NCBI GenBank assembly: GCA_934162445.1
Contig: CAKPIT010000003.1
Location: 124,001 to 188,000 of the forward strand
Source: an uncultured Bacilli bacterium
GTDB taxonomy: Bacteria > Bacillota_I > Bacilli_A > RF39 > UBA660
Direction of reading: 5' to 3'
DNA: 64,000 nucleotides
In this document: one piece after another, positions 26,783 through 35,123 of the stretch
Layout of the letters: each line of letters begins with the position of its first letter
Numbering within the stretch: the stretch's first letter is position 1
The notes under the pieces: model-generated
Told to the model about the DNA's origin: nothing
Seen by the model: the letters and a program-made list of their open reading frames with translations, nothing else
The model's database searches: none
Program-made: the position numbers and the translations under genes

Positions 26783-26811
26783 TTGACTATTCTTGTAAAA
26801 ATAAGTAAAAT
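26783..26811 (+). promoter_or_regulatory. Promoter of the XRE regulator
   Basis: TTGACT (26783-26788), 17 bases, TAAAAT (26806-26811). A TGTAAA half-site lies in the spacer. Confidence 0.7.
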
Positions 26812-26828
26812 GAGTATAGGAGGAAATC

Positions 26829-27596
26829 ATGAAAAATATTAACGAATTATTAGTAGAACTTGGAATATCAAAAGTAAGATTAGCTAAATATTTAGGAGTA
26901 TCAAGACAAATGCTATATAATTATTTAGCTTTAGATAAATTATCAGCATGGCCTAAAGAAAAAGCCATCAAATTATTAGCTTTATTAAATGTTGATAGCG
27001 AAGATAAAATTAGTGAAATAAAAATAACTAACGATTATATAATAGATGTAGAATCAAGACTTAACGAAGGTGTTAAAGATTCATCAAATAGGGAAGTATT
27101 AGCCGATTTAAAATGTTTTAACAAAAAAGAACAAGAATTACTTGCCGATATTATTAATTTATTAAAAGAAAAACTTATTGAAGATAAAACAAAAGAAACC
27201 TATAATACCTATACATATTTATATCATTACCTACAATCAATGGAAACTGCTGATGAATTAAGATATATTTTAGGATATATGTCTAAGTCAATGGGCTTTA
27301 CTGATCCAATGGAATTTGTTTTCGATAAAGATAGACAATTTGTCTTTGAAAGTATTCTCTTTTCAGCTATGACCCTATATCATAGTGGCGGAGCATCAAA
27401 AAATAAAATTGCCGAAACCCACAAACGTTTCGTTCAAGATATCGAACAAAAAAATGAAGAGAAACTAAGTAGAACTCAAGAATTGAACACTGCTAAAGTA
27501 CAAGCTTTAAGAGAACTTGGATACAACGAAATAAATGAAGTAAATGCCAAAGAAGTTCTTGAAAAAATTGCCGAAATACAATCACGTAAAGTTTAA
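26829..27596 (+). CDS. XRE-type helix-turn-helix regulator with helical extension
   Basis: 255 residues. An N-terminal HTH (about 8-30: LGISKVRLAKYLGVSRQMLY) with a phage-Cro/XRE arrangement, followed by about 190 residues of charged helices (KEQELLADIINLLKEKLIED, EQKNEEKLSRTQELNTAKVQ) with no recognisable ligand domain. Start has AGGAGG. Monocistronic with its own promoter. TGTAAA repeats before and after the gene suggest autoregulation, which is inference. Family outside the HTH not recognised. Confidence 0.75.
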   Translation: MKNINELLVELGISKVRLAKYLGVSRQMLYNYLALDKLSAWPKEKAIKLLALLNVDSEDKISEIKITNDYIIDVESRLNEGVKDSSNREVLADLKCFNKKEQELLADIINLLKEKLIEDKTKETYNTYTYLYHYLQSMETADELRYILGYMSKSMGFTDPMEFVFDKDRQFVFESILFSAMTLYHSGGASKNKIAETHKRFVQDIEQKNEEKLSRTQELNTAKVQALRELGYNEINEVNAKEVLEKIAEIQSRKV

Positions 27597-27908
27597 AATA
27601 AAAATTTTTATTGTAAAAATGTGTAAAATAAAGAGAAGGGGAGGAGTACCTTTCTTTTTTCTTTTGGTATAATCATAATAATAGGAGTAAATAATATATA
27701 TTTGAAGAAGAAATTTATGACTAATAAAGGTTTCAAAAAAAATTGCGTAGCCATTGACTTTTTTATTTAATATTAATGCTTATTACTGGCAACTAAGAAA
27801 ACGTTTTCCTAGGGGTTTGCTGCCAATGAAGCAAAAAAATGTAAATATTAAAATTTTTATTATTTATTTATGTTTATTTATGATAAAATTTTAATGAGGT
27901 GTTATATA
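27597..27908. other. Gene-free stretch with an extended -10 element and nested inverted repeat
   Basis: Holds a near-copy of the regulator promoter sequence (27611-27632), an extended -10 TGG-TATAAT (TATAAT at 27668-27673), and a structured block at 27787-27825. In that block TGGCA and TGCCA enclose the perfect palindrome GAAAACGTTTTC (27797-27808). Short reading frames exist (for example an ATG at 27718 giving 17 codons) but lack a well-placed ribosome site. It may encode a small RNA. The palindrome also resembles a CcpA cre site with one or two mismatches. Confidence 0.4.
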
Positions 27909-28049
27909 ATGGAATATATAATTTTTCCTGTGTTGATTGCTATTGTTATAGTTAATATTATTCATAAGATAGATATATATAAACAAGCAAAATGGGAATT
28001 AAAAGTAGAAGAACAAAAAAAGAAAATTTTAAAAAATAAAAGCAAGTAA
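27909..28049 (+). CDS. 46-residue membrane peptide
   Basis: Reads MEYIIFPVLIAIVIVNIIHK followed by a basic, helical tail (KQAKWELKVEEQKKKILKNK). One membrane helix then a charged cytoplasmic coil. GAGGTG is 7 bases upstream of the ATG, and a terminator follows at once. The protein is too short to match a family by eye. The ribosome site and terminator make it a credible gene. Confidence 0.65.
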   Translation: MEYIIFPVLIAIVIVNIIHKIDIYKQAKWELKVEEQKKKILKNKSK

Positions 28050-28063
28050 AAAAACTTGTTTTT
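28043..28063 (+). terminator. Terminator after the 46-residue ORF
   Basis: CAAG and CTTG flank an A-rich loop and are followed by TTTTTG; a short stem. Confidence 0.5.
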
Positions 28064-28527
28064 GTTGGCAAATATGTTAATTTATAAGTAGAAAAGAAAA
28101 TTCATTCTTAAGGGTTAGTATTTATATTATTGAAAATAATTGATAATATATTAGTTAACATAATATCTATTATGGGAAGTTATAAATTAATGATTTTTAG
28201 GTTAATAATTATAAAGATTTACTTATAAAATATTCAACCAATATTTAGATAATTTTTTATTTTCAAATATATTTATAATTAAATTAACAAATTATCCTCT
28301 ACTAATATATTTATTTGTATATATCTATATATCACTAATCTTATAACAATAATATATATATATTACATTTAATTATTATTTATTTTATCTTTATATATAT
28401 TATTTCCCATCTAATACTACTTCCTCCTCTTCTATTAAGCAAAATAGTAGTAGGGGAAGTGAATATTAAAAATAGGGCGTATAAATCGTTATTCTATGGA
28501 CATAATGTAAAAGGAGGAGAAATATTA
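28064..28527. other. Very AT-rich intergenic stretch ending in a long hairpin
   Basis: About 460 bases of almost pure A/T with runs of TATATA; no reading frame with a ribosome site on either strand. The only structured part is 28419-28460, where ACTTCCTCCTCTTCTATT can pair with the following AATAGTAGTAGGGGAAGT (14 Watson-Crick pairs plus one G-U of 18). It lies just before the DUF1540 gene, so it could be a leader hairpin or a terminator without a T run. Confidence 0.5.
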
Positions 28528-28710
28528 ATGAAAAAGAAACAAAACATTAAATGTAACGTTAAAAGTTGCAAACATAATTGTAATAATCAAGAATGTGACT
28601 TAGACCAAATTAAAGTTGAAAGCAATTGTGATTGTCCAAATGATGAAGTTAAAGATCAAGAAGAAACTAATTGTTCTAGCTTCGAAGAAGACAAAAAAGA
28701 AGAAAACTAG
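28528..28710 (+). CDS. DUF1540-type small Cys-rich protein
   Basis: 60 residues. IKCNVKSCKHNCNNQECDLD then QIKVESNCDC fits the DUF1540 pattern C-x-V-x-x-C-x-x-N....C-x-L-x-x-I-x-V, thought to bind a metal. The tail is acidic (DEVKDQEETNCSSFEEDKKE). ATG 28528 is chosen for its AAAGGAGG site 10 bases upstream; the longer frame from 28459 has none. DUF1540 proteins are widespread in Firmicutes; the role is unknown. Confidence 0.8.
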   Translation: MKKKQNIKCNVKSCKHNCNNQECDLDQIKVESNCDCPNDEVKDQEETNCSSFEEDKKEEN

Positions 28711-28732
28711 TAATATACTTACTAGTTTTTTT
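28704..28732 (+). terminator. Terminator after the DUF1540 gene
   Basis: AAACTAGTAA and TTACTAGTTT pair over a 5-base loop, followed by T residues. Confidence 0.8.
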
Positions 28733-28747
28733 ACCTCTTCCCCTTCT

Positions 28748-29917
28748 CTACTCAAGTTCATTTAAAATGCTAGTACCAACCATTGGCGCATCAAGATCAA
28801 AATTATCCGCAATTGTCGCCCCAATTACTGCTAAAGTATCTTGAATTTCTAGTCTCTTAGGATCTTTAAAACTCCTACTATAAAAGATTAATGGTATATT
28901 TTCCCTTGTATGATCATTACCTTTAAAAGTTGGATCATTCCCATGATCAGCAGTAATTATCAATAAATCATCCATGTTTAATTTATTAAGGATTAACGGA
29001 ATTTCTACATCAAATTCCTCAATGCTTCTAGCATAACCATTAGCATCCCTTAAATGGCCATATAAACTATCAAAATCACATAAATTAACCATACATAGTC
29101 CTGTAAACTTCTTATCCATAATATTAGTTAATTTATTAATTGCTTCTGTATTAGAAGTAGCCTTTAAACTCTTATTTATTTCTTCTTTTCTAAAGATATC
29201 ATTAATCTTACCAATCGCAATCACATTATAGTTATTATCATTTAATTGCTCTAAAACCATACTCTTAGGAGCTTTAACCGGATAATCTTTTCTCCCACTA
29301 TTATCTAACTTAAATTTATTATTACTTCCTGTAAAAGGTCTTGCAATAACCCGTGCTACTAAATACTTTTCATCAAGTGTTAACTGTCTGACTTTTTCAC
29401 AATAACTATATAATAATTCCGGGCTAATAACATCTTCATGGGCTGCAATTTGTAAATCAGAATCTGCTGATGTATAAACTATTAATGATCCATAATTAAG
29501 TTGCCTTTCTCCTAATTCTTTAACAATAGAATTATCATTGCTACATTTATTACCAATAACTCTTCTTCCCGTAACTTTTTCAATTTCATCAATTAACTCA
29601 ATTGGGAATCCATTTTCATTATAAGTTTTAAACGGAATATTAGAAGTAATTCCCATCATTTCATAGTGGCCTTGCAATGTATCCTTTCCACTATTATTAG
29701 GTCTTGCAATTGTATAATAAGCCTCAACATTATTATTTTCATCCATATTTATAGTATTTAAAAAACCAATTTTCGCAAGGTTAGGCACAAACAAATCACA
29801 TTGTTCCTTAATATGCCCCAGTGTATTAGCCCCACTATCACCATAATTAATAGCATCCGGTGCTTCCCCTACTCCAAGGGAATCTAATACCATTAAGAAT
29901 ATTCTTTTAAATTTCAT
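28748..29917 (-). CDS. deoB: Phosphopentomutase
   Basis: Converts (deoxy)ribose-1-phosphate to the 5-phosphate in nucleoside catabolism. Alkaline-phosphatase-fold metal motifs are present: LDSLGVGEAPDA near residue 12, TSADSDLQIAAHEDV near 150 and TADHGNDPTFKGNDHTRE near 330. 389 residues, normal length. It starts 1 base after xerD on the same strand, the order also seen in Bacillus (ripX-drm). Confidence 0.96.
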   Translation of the reverse strand: MKFKRIFLMVLDSLGVGEAPDAINYGDSGANTLGHIKEQCDLFVPNLAKIGFLNTINMDENNNVEAYYTIARPNNSGKDTLQGHYEMMGITSNIPFKTYNENGFPIELIDEIEKVTGRRVIGNKCSNDNSIVKELGERQLNYGSLIVYTSADSDLQIAAHEDVISPELLYSYCEKVRQLTLDEKYLVARVIARPFTGSNNKFKLDNSGRKDYPVKAPKSMVLEQLNDNNYNVIAIGKINDIFRKEEINKSLKATSNTEAINKLTNIMDKKFTGLCMVNLCDFDSLYGHLRDANGYARSIEEFDVEIPLILNKLNMDDLLIITADHGNDPTFKGNDHTRENIPLIFYSRSFKDPKRLEIQDTLAVIGATIADNFDLDAPMVGTSILNELE

Positions 29918-29918
29918 T

Positions 29919-30821
29919 TTAATTCTCCTTTTTTGCTCGTGGATGACTACTCAAATAGTCATTTTTAATTTTATCATTTGTTATATGTGTGTATATTCTA
30001 GTTGTTGCTATATCAGAATGTCCTAATAACATCTGAATACTTCTTAAATCAGCCCCTCCACTCAAAAGATGCGTCGCAAAAGAATGTCTTAAACTATGAG
30101 GAGAAATATCAGGATCAAGATTTTTAGATCTAAGAAGTTCTTTTAAATTTTTAAAAAAACCTTGTCTAGAAATATTAGTCCCTCTTGAATTCAAGAACAA
30201 AAAGTCACATTGCTTCTTTTTTAATAATTGACTTCTCACTTCAAGATATAATTTTAAATATTTAATTGTTGTTTCATTTAAAGGGGCAATTCTTTCTTTA
30301 TTTCCTTTTCCTTTTATTCTTACGACCGCATTAACAAAATCAATATCATAAAGTGTTAAGAGAATAAGTTCTGAAACTCTAAGCCCAGAACCATACATCA
30401 ATTCTAACATAGCCTTATTTCGATAGTCAAATGGTGTTTTTAAATCAATATCTAATAATTTATTAACATCATCAACTGACAACGTATGTGGTAATGTCTT
30501 TGTTATTTTAGGATGATCAATGAATTCCACTGGATTAGATTTGCTAATATTAATTTTTTCTAAATATTTATGAAAACTACTAATAATAGTTAATTTATGA
30601 GAAACAGTTTTACTATCTTCATTTCTTTGATAACAATATTTTAAAAACCCTTCAACATCATCTTTTTTGATTTTCCCAACATCATTTATTTTTTTAATAT
30701 TACTTAAATAATTAAAATAATCTTTTAACTCATAACTATAACTTTTAATAGTATTTACACTTAATCCTTTTTCAAATTCCAAATAACTCAAAAATTTTTT
30801 CTTCCCATCAAGAAAATTCAT
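29919..30821 (-). CDS. xerD: Tyrosine recombinase XerD/XerC type
   Basis: 300 residues. SAM-like N-terminal domain (FLSYLEFEKGLSVNTIKSYS) and the catalytic domain with all residues: Arg in GLRVSEL, Lys in GKGNKER, H-x-x-R in HSLRHSFATH, His in LGHSDIATT and Tyr in TRIYTHI. Resolves chromosome dimers at dif. The neighbour deoB supports the XerD assignment by Bacillus gene order. Start 30821 uses AGGTGA upstream; the GTG at 30830 overlaps that site. Confidence 0.9.
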   Translation of the reverse strand: MNFLDGKKKFLSYLEFEKGLSVNTIKSYSYELKDYFNYLSNIKKINDVGKIKKDDVEGFLKYCYQRNEDSKTVSHKLTIISSFHKYLEKINISKSNPVEFIDHPKITKTLPHTLSVDDVNKLLDIDLKTPFDYRNKAMLELMYGSGLRVSELILLTLYDIDFVNAVVRIKGKGNKERIAPLNETTIKYLKLYLEVRSQLLKKKQCDFLFLNSRGTNISRQGFFKNLKELLRSKNLDPDISPHSLRHSFATHLLSGGADLRSIQMLLGHSDIATTRIYTHITNDKIKNDYLSSHPRAKKEN

Positions 30822-30923
30822 CAGTATCACCTACATCTTTATTATATACCTAATTTAGTAATTTGTAAAAAATCTATTTTATGTTATACTATTAATAATA
30901 TTTTTAGGAATTGGGGAAAAGTT

Positions 30924-32084
30924 ATGAAAAAAAGAACAGTTGGTATCATTGCCGAATATAATCCATTTCACAATGGACATATATATCACATCAATATGGT
31001 TAAAAAGATGTTTCCAGACAGTTTAATTGTCTTAATATTAGGCGGAAACTTTACTCAACGAGGAGGAATATCATTTCTAGATAAATGGGACAAGACTAAA
31101 ATTGCCTTAAAGTATGGCGTTGATTTAGTAGTAGAACTCCCTTTCCCATTCACTGTTGCATCATCCGATATCTTTGCTAATGCTTCCCTTGAACTTTGTC
31201 ACTACCTACAAGTAACTGATTTAGTCTTTGGTAGTGAATCAAGCAATATCAATTCCCTTAAAGAACTGGCCACCTGTCAATTACATAACCCATTATTTAA
31301 TGATTTAGTAAAAGTATACCTAAAAGAAGGCTCTAATTACCCTACCGCCCTTTCTAAAGCCCTTGAAAATCTCACTAACAAAAGTTATAAACTACCTAAT
31401 GATATTTTAGGAATCAGCTATATTAAAGCCATAATAGCTAATAATTACGATATTATTCCCCATACCATTAAAAGAACTACTGATTATCATGATATAAATC
31501 TCAAAGGAAAAATAAGTAGTGCTACTAGTATTAGAAAAGCCCTTTTAGAAAACCAAGATATTAAAGAGGTAGTACCCAAAGAAACCAACGAAGCTTTAAA
31601 ACATAGTATTCCTAATTTAAATAACTATTTTCTTTTATTAAAATATAAAATTATCTCATCTGAAGATTTAACTATTTATAATCTAGTAGATAGTAACTTA
31701 AATAATAGATTAAAAAAAGAAATCCAATATGCTACTGATTTAGATGACTTGATTAAAAGAGTAAAAACTAAAAATTTAACCTATGCTAGATTAAACAGAA
31801 TATTAATTTATATTCTTTGTAGCTATAAAAAAGAAGATGCTAAAAACTTTAAACATATAAATTATATAAGAGTCTTAGGCTTTACTACTGCCGGTAAAAG
31901 CCATCTTAATACTATCAAAAAAGACTTAACTATTCCGCTAATTAGCAAATTTACTAAAGAAAACGATCCTATTTTTGACTATACTTATCAAACCGTTAAA
32001 ATATATTCACTAGGATTCCCCCACGAGATATCTAATAAACTAATTAGTGATGAATATAAAAAAATACCAATTAAGGAGATTTAA
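30924..32084 (+). CDS. tmcAL: tRNA(Met) cytidine acetate ligase
   Basis: 386 residues. TmcAL (formerly YlbM) acetylates C34 of elongator tRNA-Met using acetate and ATP. The nucleotidyltransferase motif EYNPFHNGHIYHI near residue 11, LGGNFTQRG, and VVELPFPFTVASSDIFANA are characteristic, as is SSATSIRKAL near 193. The likely target, tRNA-Met, is encoded at 57007. An extended -10 (TGT-TATACT, 30882-30890) precedes it. gmk follows after 1 base. Confidence 0.93.
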   Translation: MKKRTVGIIAEYNPFHNGHIYHINMVKKMFPDSLIVLILGGNFTQRGGISFLDKWDKTKIALKYGVDLVVELPFPFTVASSDIFANASLELCHYLQVTDLVFGSESSNINSLKELATCQLHNPLFNDLVKVYLKEGSNYPTALSKALENLTNKSYKLPNDILGISYIKAIIANNYDIIPHTIKRTTDYHDINLKGKISSATSIRKALLENQDIKEVVPKETNEALKHSIPNLNNYFLLLKYKIISSEDLTIYNLVDSNLNNRLKKEIQYATDLDDLIKRVKTKNLTYARLNRILIYILCSYKKEDAKNFKHINYIRVLGFTTAGKSHLNTIKKDLTIPLISKFTKENDPIFDYTYQTVKIYSLGFPHEISNKLISDEYKKIPIKEI

Positions 32085-32085
32085 T

Positions 32086-32793
32086 ATGAGTAATATTATC
32101 AAAACTAAAAAGCAAGGCTTATTAATAGTTATTTCCGGTCCTTCCGGTTGTGGTAAAGACACCATTGTTAAAGAAGTACTAAACAAAAGAGATAATTGTT
32201 GGTTATCAATTTCATGCACGACAAGAAATCCTCGTCAAGGCGAAAAAGATAGCCAAGATTATTATTTCTTATCAACTGAAGAATTTGAAAAAGCTATAAA
32301 AGATAATAATTTTTTAGAATATGCCATTTATAATGACAATTATTATGGAACACCTCTAAATCACATTAAAGACCATTTAAATAATGGTGAAGATGTTATT
32401 TTAGTTATTGAAATTCAAGGAGCATTAAAAATAAAAGAAAAACTAGAAGATACAGTATTCATCTTCATAATGCCACCTTCCATGAAAGAACTAAAGAAAA
32501 GATTAGTTAATCGTAATACGGATAGTCCTGATAAGATTGATAAACGTTTCAAACGGGCCTATGAAGAAATTAATGAACTTACCAAATATAATTATGTTGT
32601 CGTTAATGATGAAATAATAACAGCCGCTAATAAAATAAATGCTATTCTTGAAGCCGAAAAATGTCGAGTAGATCGTATCGAAGAAGTCTTTATTGACACA
32701 TCAGAAGAACAAGTTCATGAAACTCTATTACATGATGTCAAAGAATTTGATAATAGTTTAATTGATTTAGATAAAAAAAATACCAATGAATAA
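32086..32793 (+). CDS. gmk: Guanylate kinase
   Basis: 235 residues. Phosphorylates GMP to GDP. P-loop GPSGCGKDT near residue 19 and the GMP-binding part (SCTTRNPRQGEKDSQDYYFL, then EYAIYNDNYYGTP) are clear. The residue after the P-loop lysine is Asp, where other guanylate kinases have Ser or Gly; the following Thr is kept. The C-terminus has about 25 extra acidic residues beyond the usual end. Start at 32086 follows AAGGAG by 7 bases. Confidence 0.93.
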   Translation: MSNIIKTKKQGLLIVISGPSGCGKDTIVKEVLNKRDNCWLSISCTTRNPRQGEKDSQDYYFLSTEEFEKAIKDNNFLEYAIYNDNYYGTPLNHIKDHLNNGEDVILVIEIQGALKIKEKLEDTVFIFIMPPSMKELKKRLVNRNTDSPDKIDKRFKRAYEEINELTKYNYVVVNDEIITAANKINAILEAEKCRVDRIEEVFIDTSEEQVHETLLHDVKEFDNSLIDLDKKNTNE

Positions 32794-32812
32794 AACCATT
32801 GGTATTTTATAT
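32779..32812. terminator. Bidirectional terminator between gmk and pyk
   Basis: AATACCAATG and CATTGGTATT pair over the gmk stop codon, with A and T runs outside. Confidence 0.8.
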
Positions 32813-34216
32813 TTGTTCAATTTTCATTAAATTAGTAATTTGTTTAGTAGTAGTATTAGGAAAACCACCAGTTAAAATAATATAATCACCCTTATTTAAT
32901 GGCATAAACTCTTTAGCATTTTTAACACTCTCTGTTAATACCATATCAGTTGTTTCTAAAATAGGTAATTTTTTTGTATATACTCCCCAGTTTAAAGCTA
33001 AATATCTACTAGTTTTATCATCAGGTGTTAACGCTAAAATTGGTGCACTTGGATGAAGATTACTAATTACACGTGCTGTTCTTCCGGTGATAGTAGCCGC
33101 ACAAATTAATCTTGCTTTCAAAGCATCAGTACTTAAAACAACATCACTAGCAATCGCTTTTGTAATACTATCTAAAGATGCAATATCAAATGCATAATTA
33201 AATTTAGCATATTCTTCCGTCGTCTCACAAATAGATGCCATCGCTTTAACGGTCTCAACCGGATGTTGACCCACTGTAGTCTCACCACTTAACATAACAG
33301 CATCAACACCATCTAAAACCGCATTAGCAATATCGCTTGTCTCAGCCCGTTTAGGGCGCATATTCTCCATCATTGTCTCTAACATTTCGGTAGCTACAAT
33401 TGCAATTTTACCCATCATCCGACAAGTTTTTATCATTTGCTTTTGATAAATAGGTACCATTTCACTTTTTACTTCCGTTCCAAGATCACCTCTTGCCACC
33501 ATAATACCATCACTAACTGCTAATATTTCTTCTAAGTTTTCAATTCCAAGAGCACTTTCAATCTTACAAATAATGCGGAAATCTTCTCGGTTATGTTTTT
33601 TTAATAACTCTTTAACTTCTAATACATCTTCTTTTGTTGATACAAATGACAAAGCAATAAATTCCCCACCATGTTCGCAAGCATAAATTAAATCTTCTTC
33701 ATCCTCTTTAGAAATAAACGGAATATCTAAATGCACACCGGGTACACTTAAACTTTTCTTACTTCCAAGATGTCCCCCATTTATAATTTTACAAGTAACT
33801 TTATCAGTATATTTTTTAATAACTTCAAGTTTCATTTTCGCATTTTCCAAAAGAATAATACTTCCTTCACTCAAAGAATCAAGAGCTTGTGGATGATTAA
33901 CAGAAAATCTTTCAGAAGTTCCAATAACCTCATCTTTAACAATATCAATGAAGTGATCATCAATTAACTCAATACCATCATTTTCCATCACACCACATCT
34001 AAATTCAGGACCTTTAGTATCCCATAAAATAGCCACATTTTCTCCTGTTCTTTTTCTAACTTCTCTAACAGAATCACACGCTTTTTGTCTTTCTTGAATA
34101 GTAGCATGAGAAAAATTAATTCTAGCTACATTCATACCAGCCAAAACCATTTGTTCCATAACATCAGGAGTATTACTAATAGGACCAACACTACAAATTA
34201 TTTTTGTCTTTTTCAT
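32807..34216 (-). CDS. pyk: Pyruvate kinase
   Basis: Last step of glycolysis, phosphoenolpyruvate plus ADP to pyruvate plus ATP. 469 residues: KTKIICSVGP start, ARINFSHA, the substrate region ICKIESALGIENL and MVARGDLGTE, and ATEMLETMMENMRPKRAE. It lacks the extra C-terminal PEP-utiliser-like domain found in the Bacillus enzyme. An extended -10 (TGT-TATAAT on the minus strand near 34246-34254) lies upstream. Confidence 0.97.
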   Translation of the reverse strand: MKKTKIICSVGPISNTPDVMEQMVLAGMNVARINFSHATIQERQKACDSVREVRKRTGENVAILWDTKGPEFRCGVMENDGIELIDDHFIDIVKDEVIGTSERFSVNHPQALDSLSEGSIILLENAKMKLEVIKKYTDKVTCKIINGGHLGSKKSLSVPGVHLDIPFISKEDEEDLIYACEHGGEFIALSFVSTKEDVLEVKELLKKHNREDFRIICKIESALGIENLEEILAVSDGIMVARGDLGTEVKSEMVPIYQKQMIKTCRMMGKIAIVATEMLETMMENMRPKRAETSDIANAVLDGVDAVMLSGETTVGQHPVETVKAMASICETTEEYAKFNYAFDIASLDSITKAIASDVVLSTDALKARLICAATITGRTARVISNLHPSAPILALTPDDKTSRYLALNWGVYTKKLPILETTDMVLTESVKNAKEFMPLNKGDYIILTGGFPNTTTKQITNLMKIEQI

Positions 34217-34285
34217 TTCATTTCCCTCCTTCAGAAAACCTTTACAATTATAACATATTTTAGAAGAAAAAGAAAGAAAAGAAAC

Positions 34286-35104
34286 CTATTTTTGACACTT
34301 AGGACAATAATAAGTTCCTCTTCCACCTACTCTTGTATAAACGATATTACTACCGCATTTAGGACAAATTCCATTCTTCTTTCCATGAACTAATAATTCA
34401 TTTTGGAAAAGCCCATGAACTCCTTCACTTGATTCAAAACTCTTAATAGTTGTACCACCCTTTAAAATAGCTTCATTTAATATTATTTTTGTATTTTGAA
34501 TAATAGTATCCGCTTCATCTAAACTAATAGAAGAAGCCCGTCTTTTAGGATTAATAGCTGATTTAAAAAGAATCTCATCATCATAAATATTACCAATCCC
34601 CGTTATAATCGATTGATCTAAAAGAGCCGTTTTAACAGGAATACTCTTATGTGTTAATTTTTCTTTTAAATACTTAGGAGTAAGTAATAAATCATCATAC
34701 TCATATCCCAAGTCACATAAAGGTTTAACATTATAAAGATCCACCTTAGAAAGCAAAGCCATTTTTCCAAATTTTCTAGTATCATGAAATCTTATGTCCG
34801 TTCCATCCGTAAATCTAAAAATCACATGTTCATGTTTTTCCTTTGGAGTATTTTGATCTCTAAAAAAGAATTTACCTTCCATTCTTAAATGAATAATAAG
34901 AGCTTTCGAAGTAAGAAAAATCACAATCCATTTCCCTCTTGTCGTAATCTTTTCAATCGTTTGATTTTGAATATTCTTCTTAAATTCATCAACGTTCCCA
35001 ATAATTGTATTATCCCAATAAACATCAGCCTTTTGAATTGTTTTACCAATTATTCTTCTCTCAAGGCTTCTACTAACTGTAATTACTTCAGGTTTCTCTG
35101 GCAT
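34286..35104 (-). CDS. mutM: Formamidopyrimidine-DNA glycosylase
   Basis: Removes 8-oxoguanine and FaPy lesions and nicks the strand. The catalytic Pro2-Glu3 (MPEKPEV), the lysine in TRGKWIV, and the C-terminal zinc finger CPKCGSNIV...YYCPKCQ are present. The fourth residue is Lys where MPELPEV is usual; the catalytic residues are unaffected. 272 residues. It follows polA by 19 bases on the same strand, as in several Firmicutes. Confidence 0.94.
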   Translation of the reverse strand: MPEKPEVITVSRSLERRIIGKTIQKADVYWDNTIIGNVDEFKKNIQNQTIEKITTRGKWIVIFLTSKALIIHLRMEGKFFFRDQNTPKEKHEHVIFRFTDGTDIRFHDTRKFGKMALLSKVDLYNVKPLCDLGYEYDDLLLTPKYLKEKLTHKSIPVKTALLDQSIITGIGNIYDDEILFKSAINPKRRASSISLDEADTIIQNTKIILNEAILKGGTTIKSFESSEGVHGLFQNELLVHGKKNGICPKCGSNIVYTRVGGRGTYYCPKCQK

Positions 35105-35123
35105 AATTTTCCCTTCCTTCTAT

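Noticed and set aside
26989..27596. Regulator at 26829 as a toxin-antitoxin or phage repressor partner
   Set aside because: No partner gene is coupled to it and no phage genes are nearby; it stands alone.
27701..27769. TTG/ATG-started peptide of 17-22 codons in the gap after the XRE gene
   Set aside because: The AGGAG site is too far upstream and the peptide has no recognisable character; left as part of a possible RNA.
28064..28420. AT-rich region as a replication origin
   Set aside because: No cluster of DnaA boxes and no dnaA, dnaN or related origin genes nearby.
28479..28507. GTATA-17-CATAATG, resembling a forespore (sigma-G) promoter before the DUF1540 gene
   Set aside because: The start point it implies would fall inside the Shine-Dalgarno sequence (28511-28517), so it could not give a translatable message.
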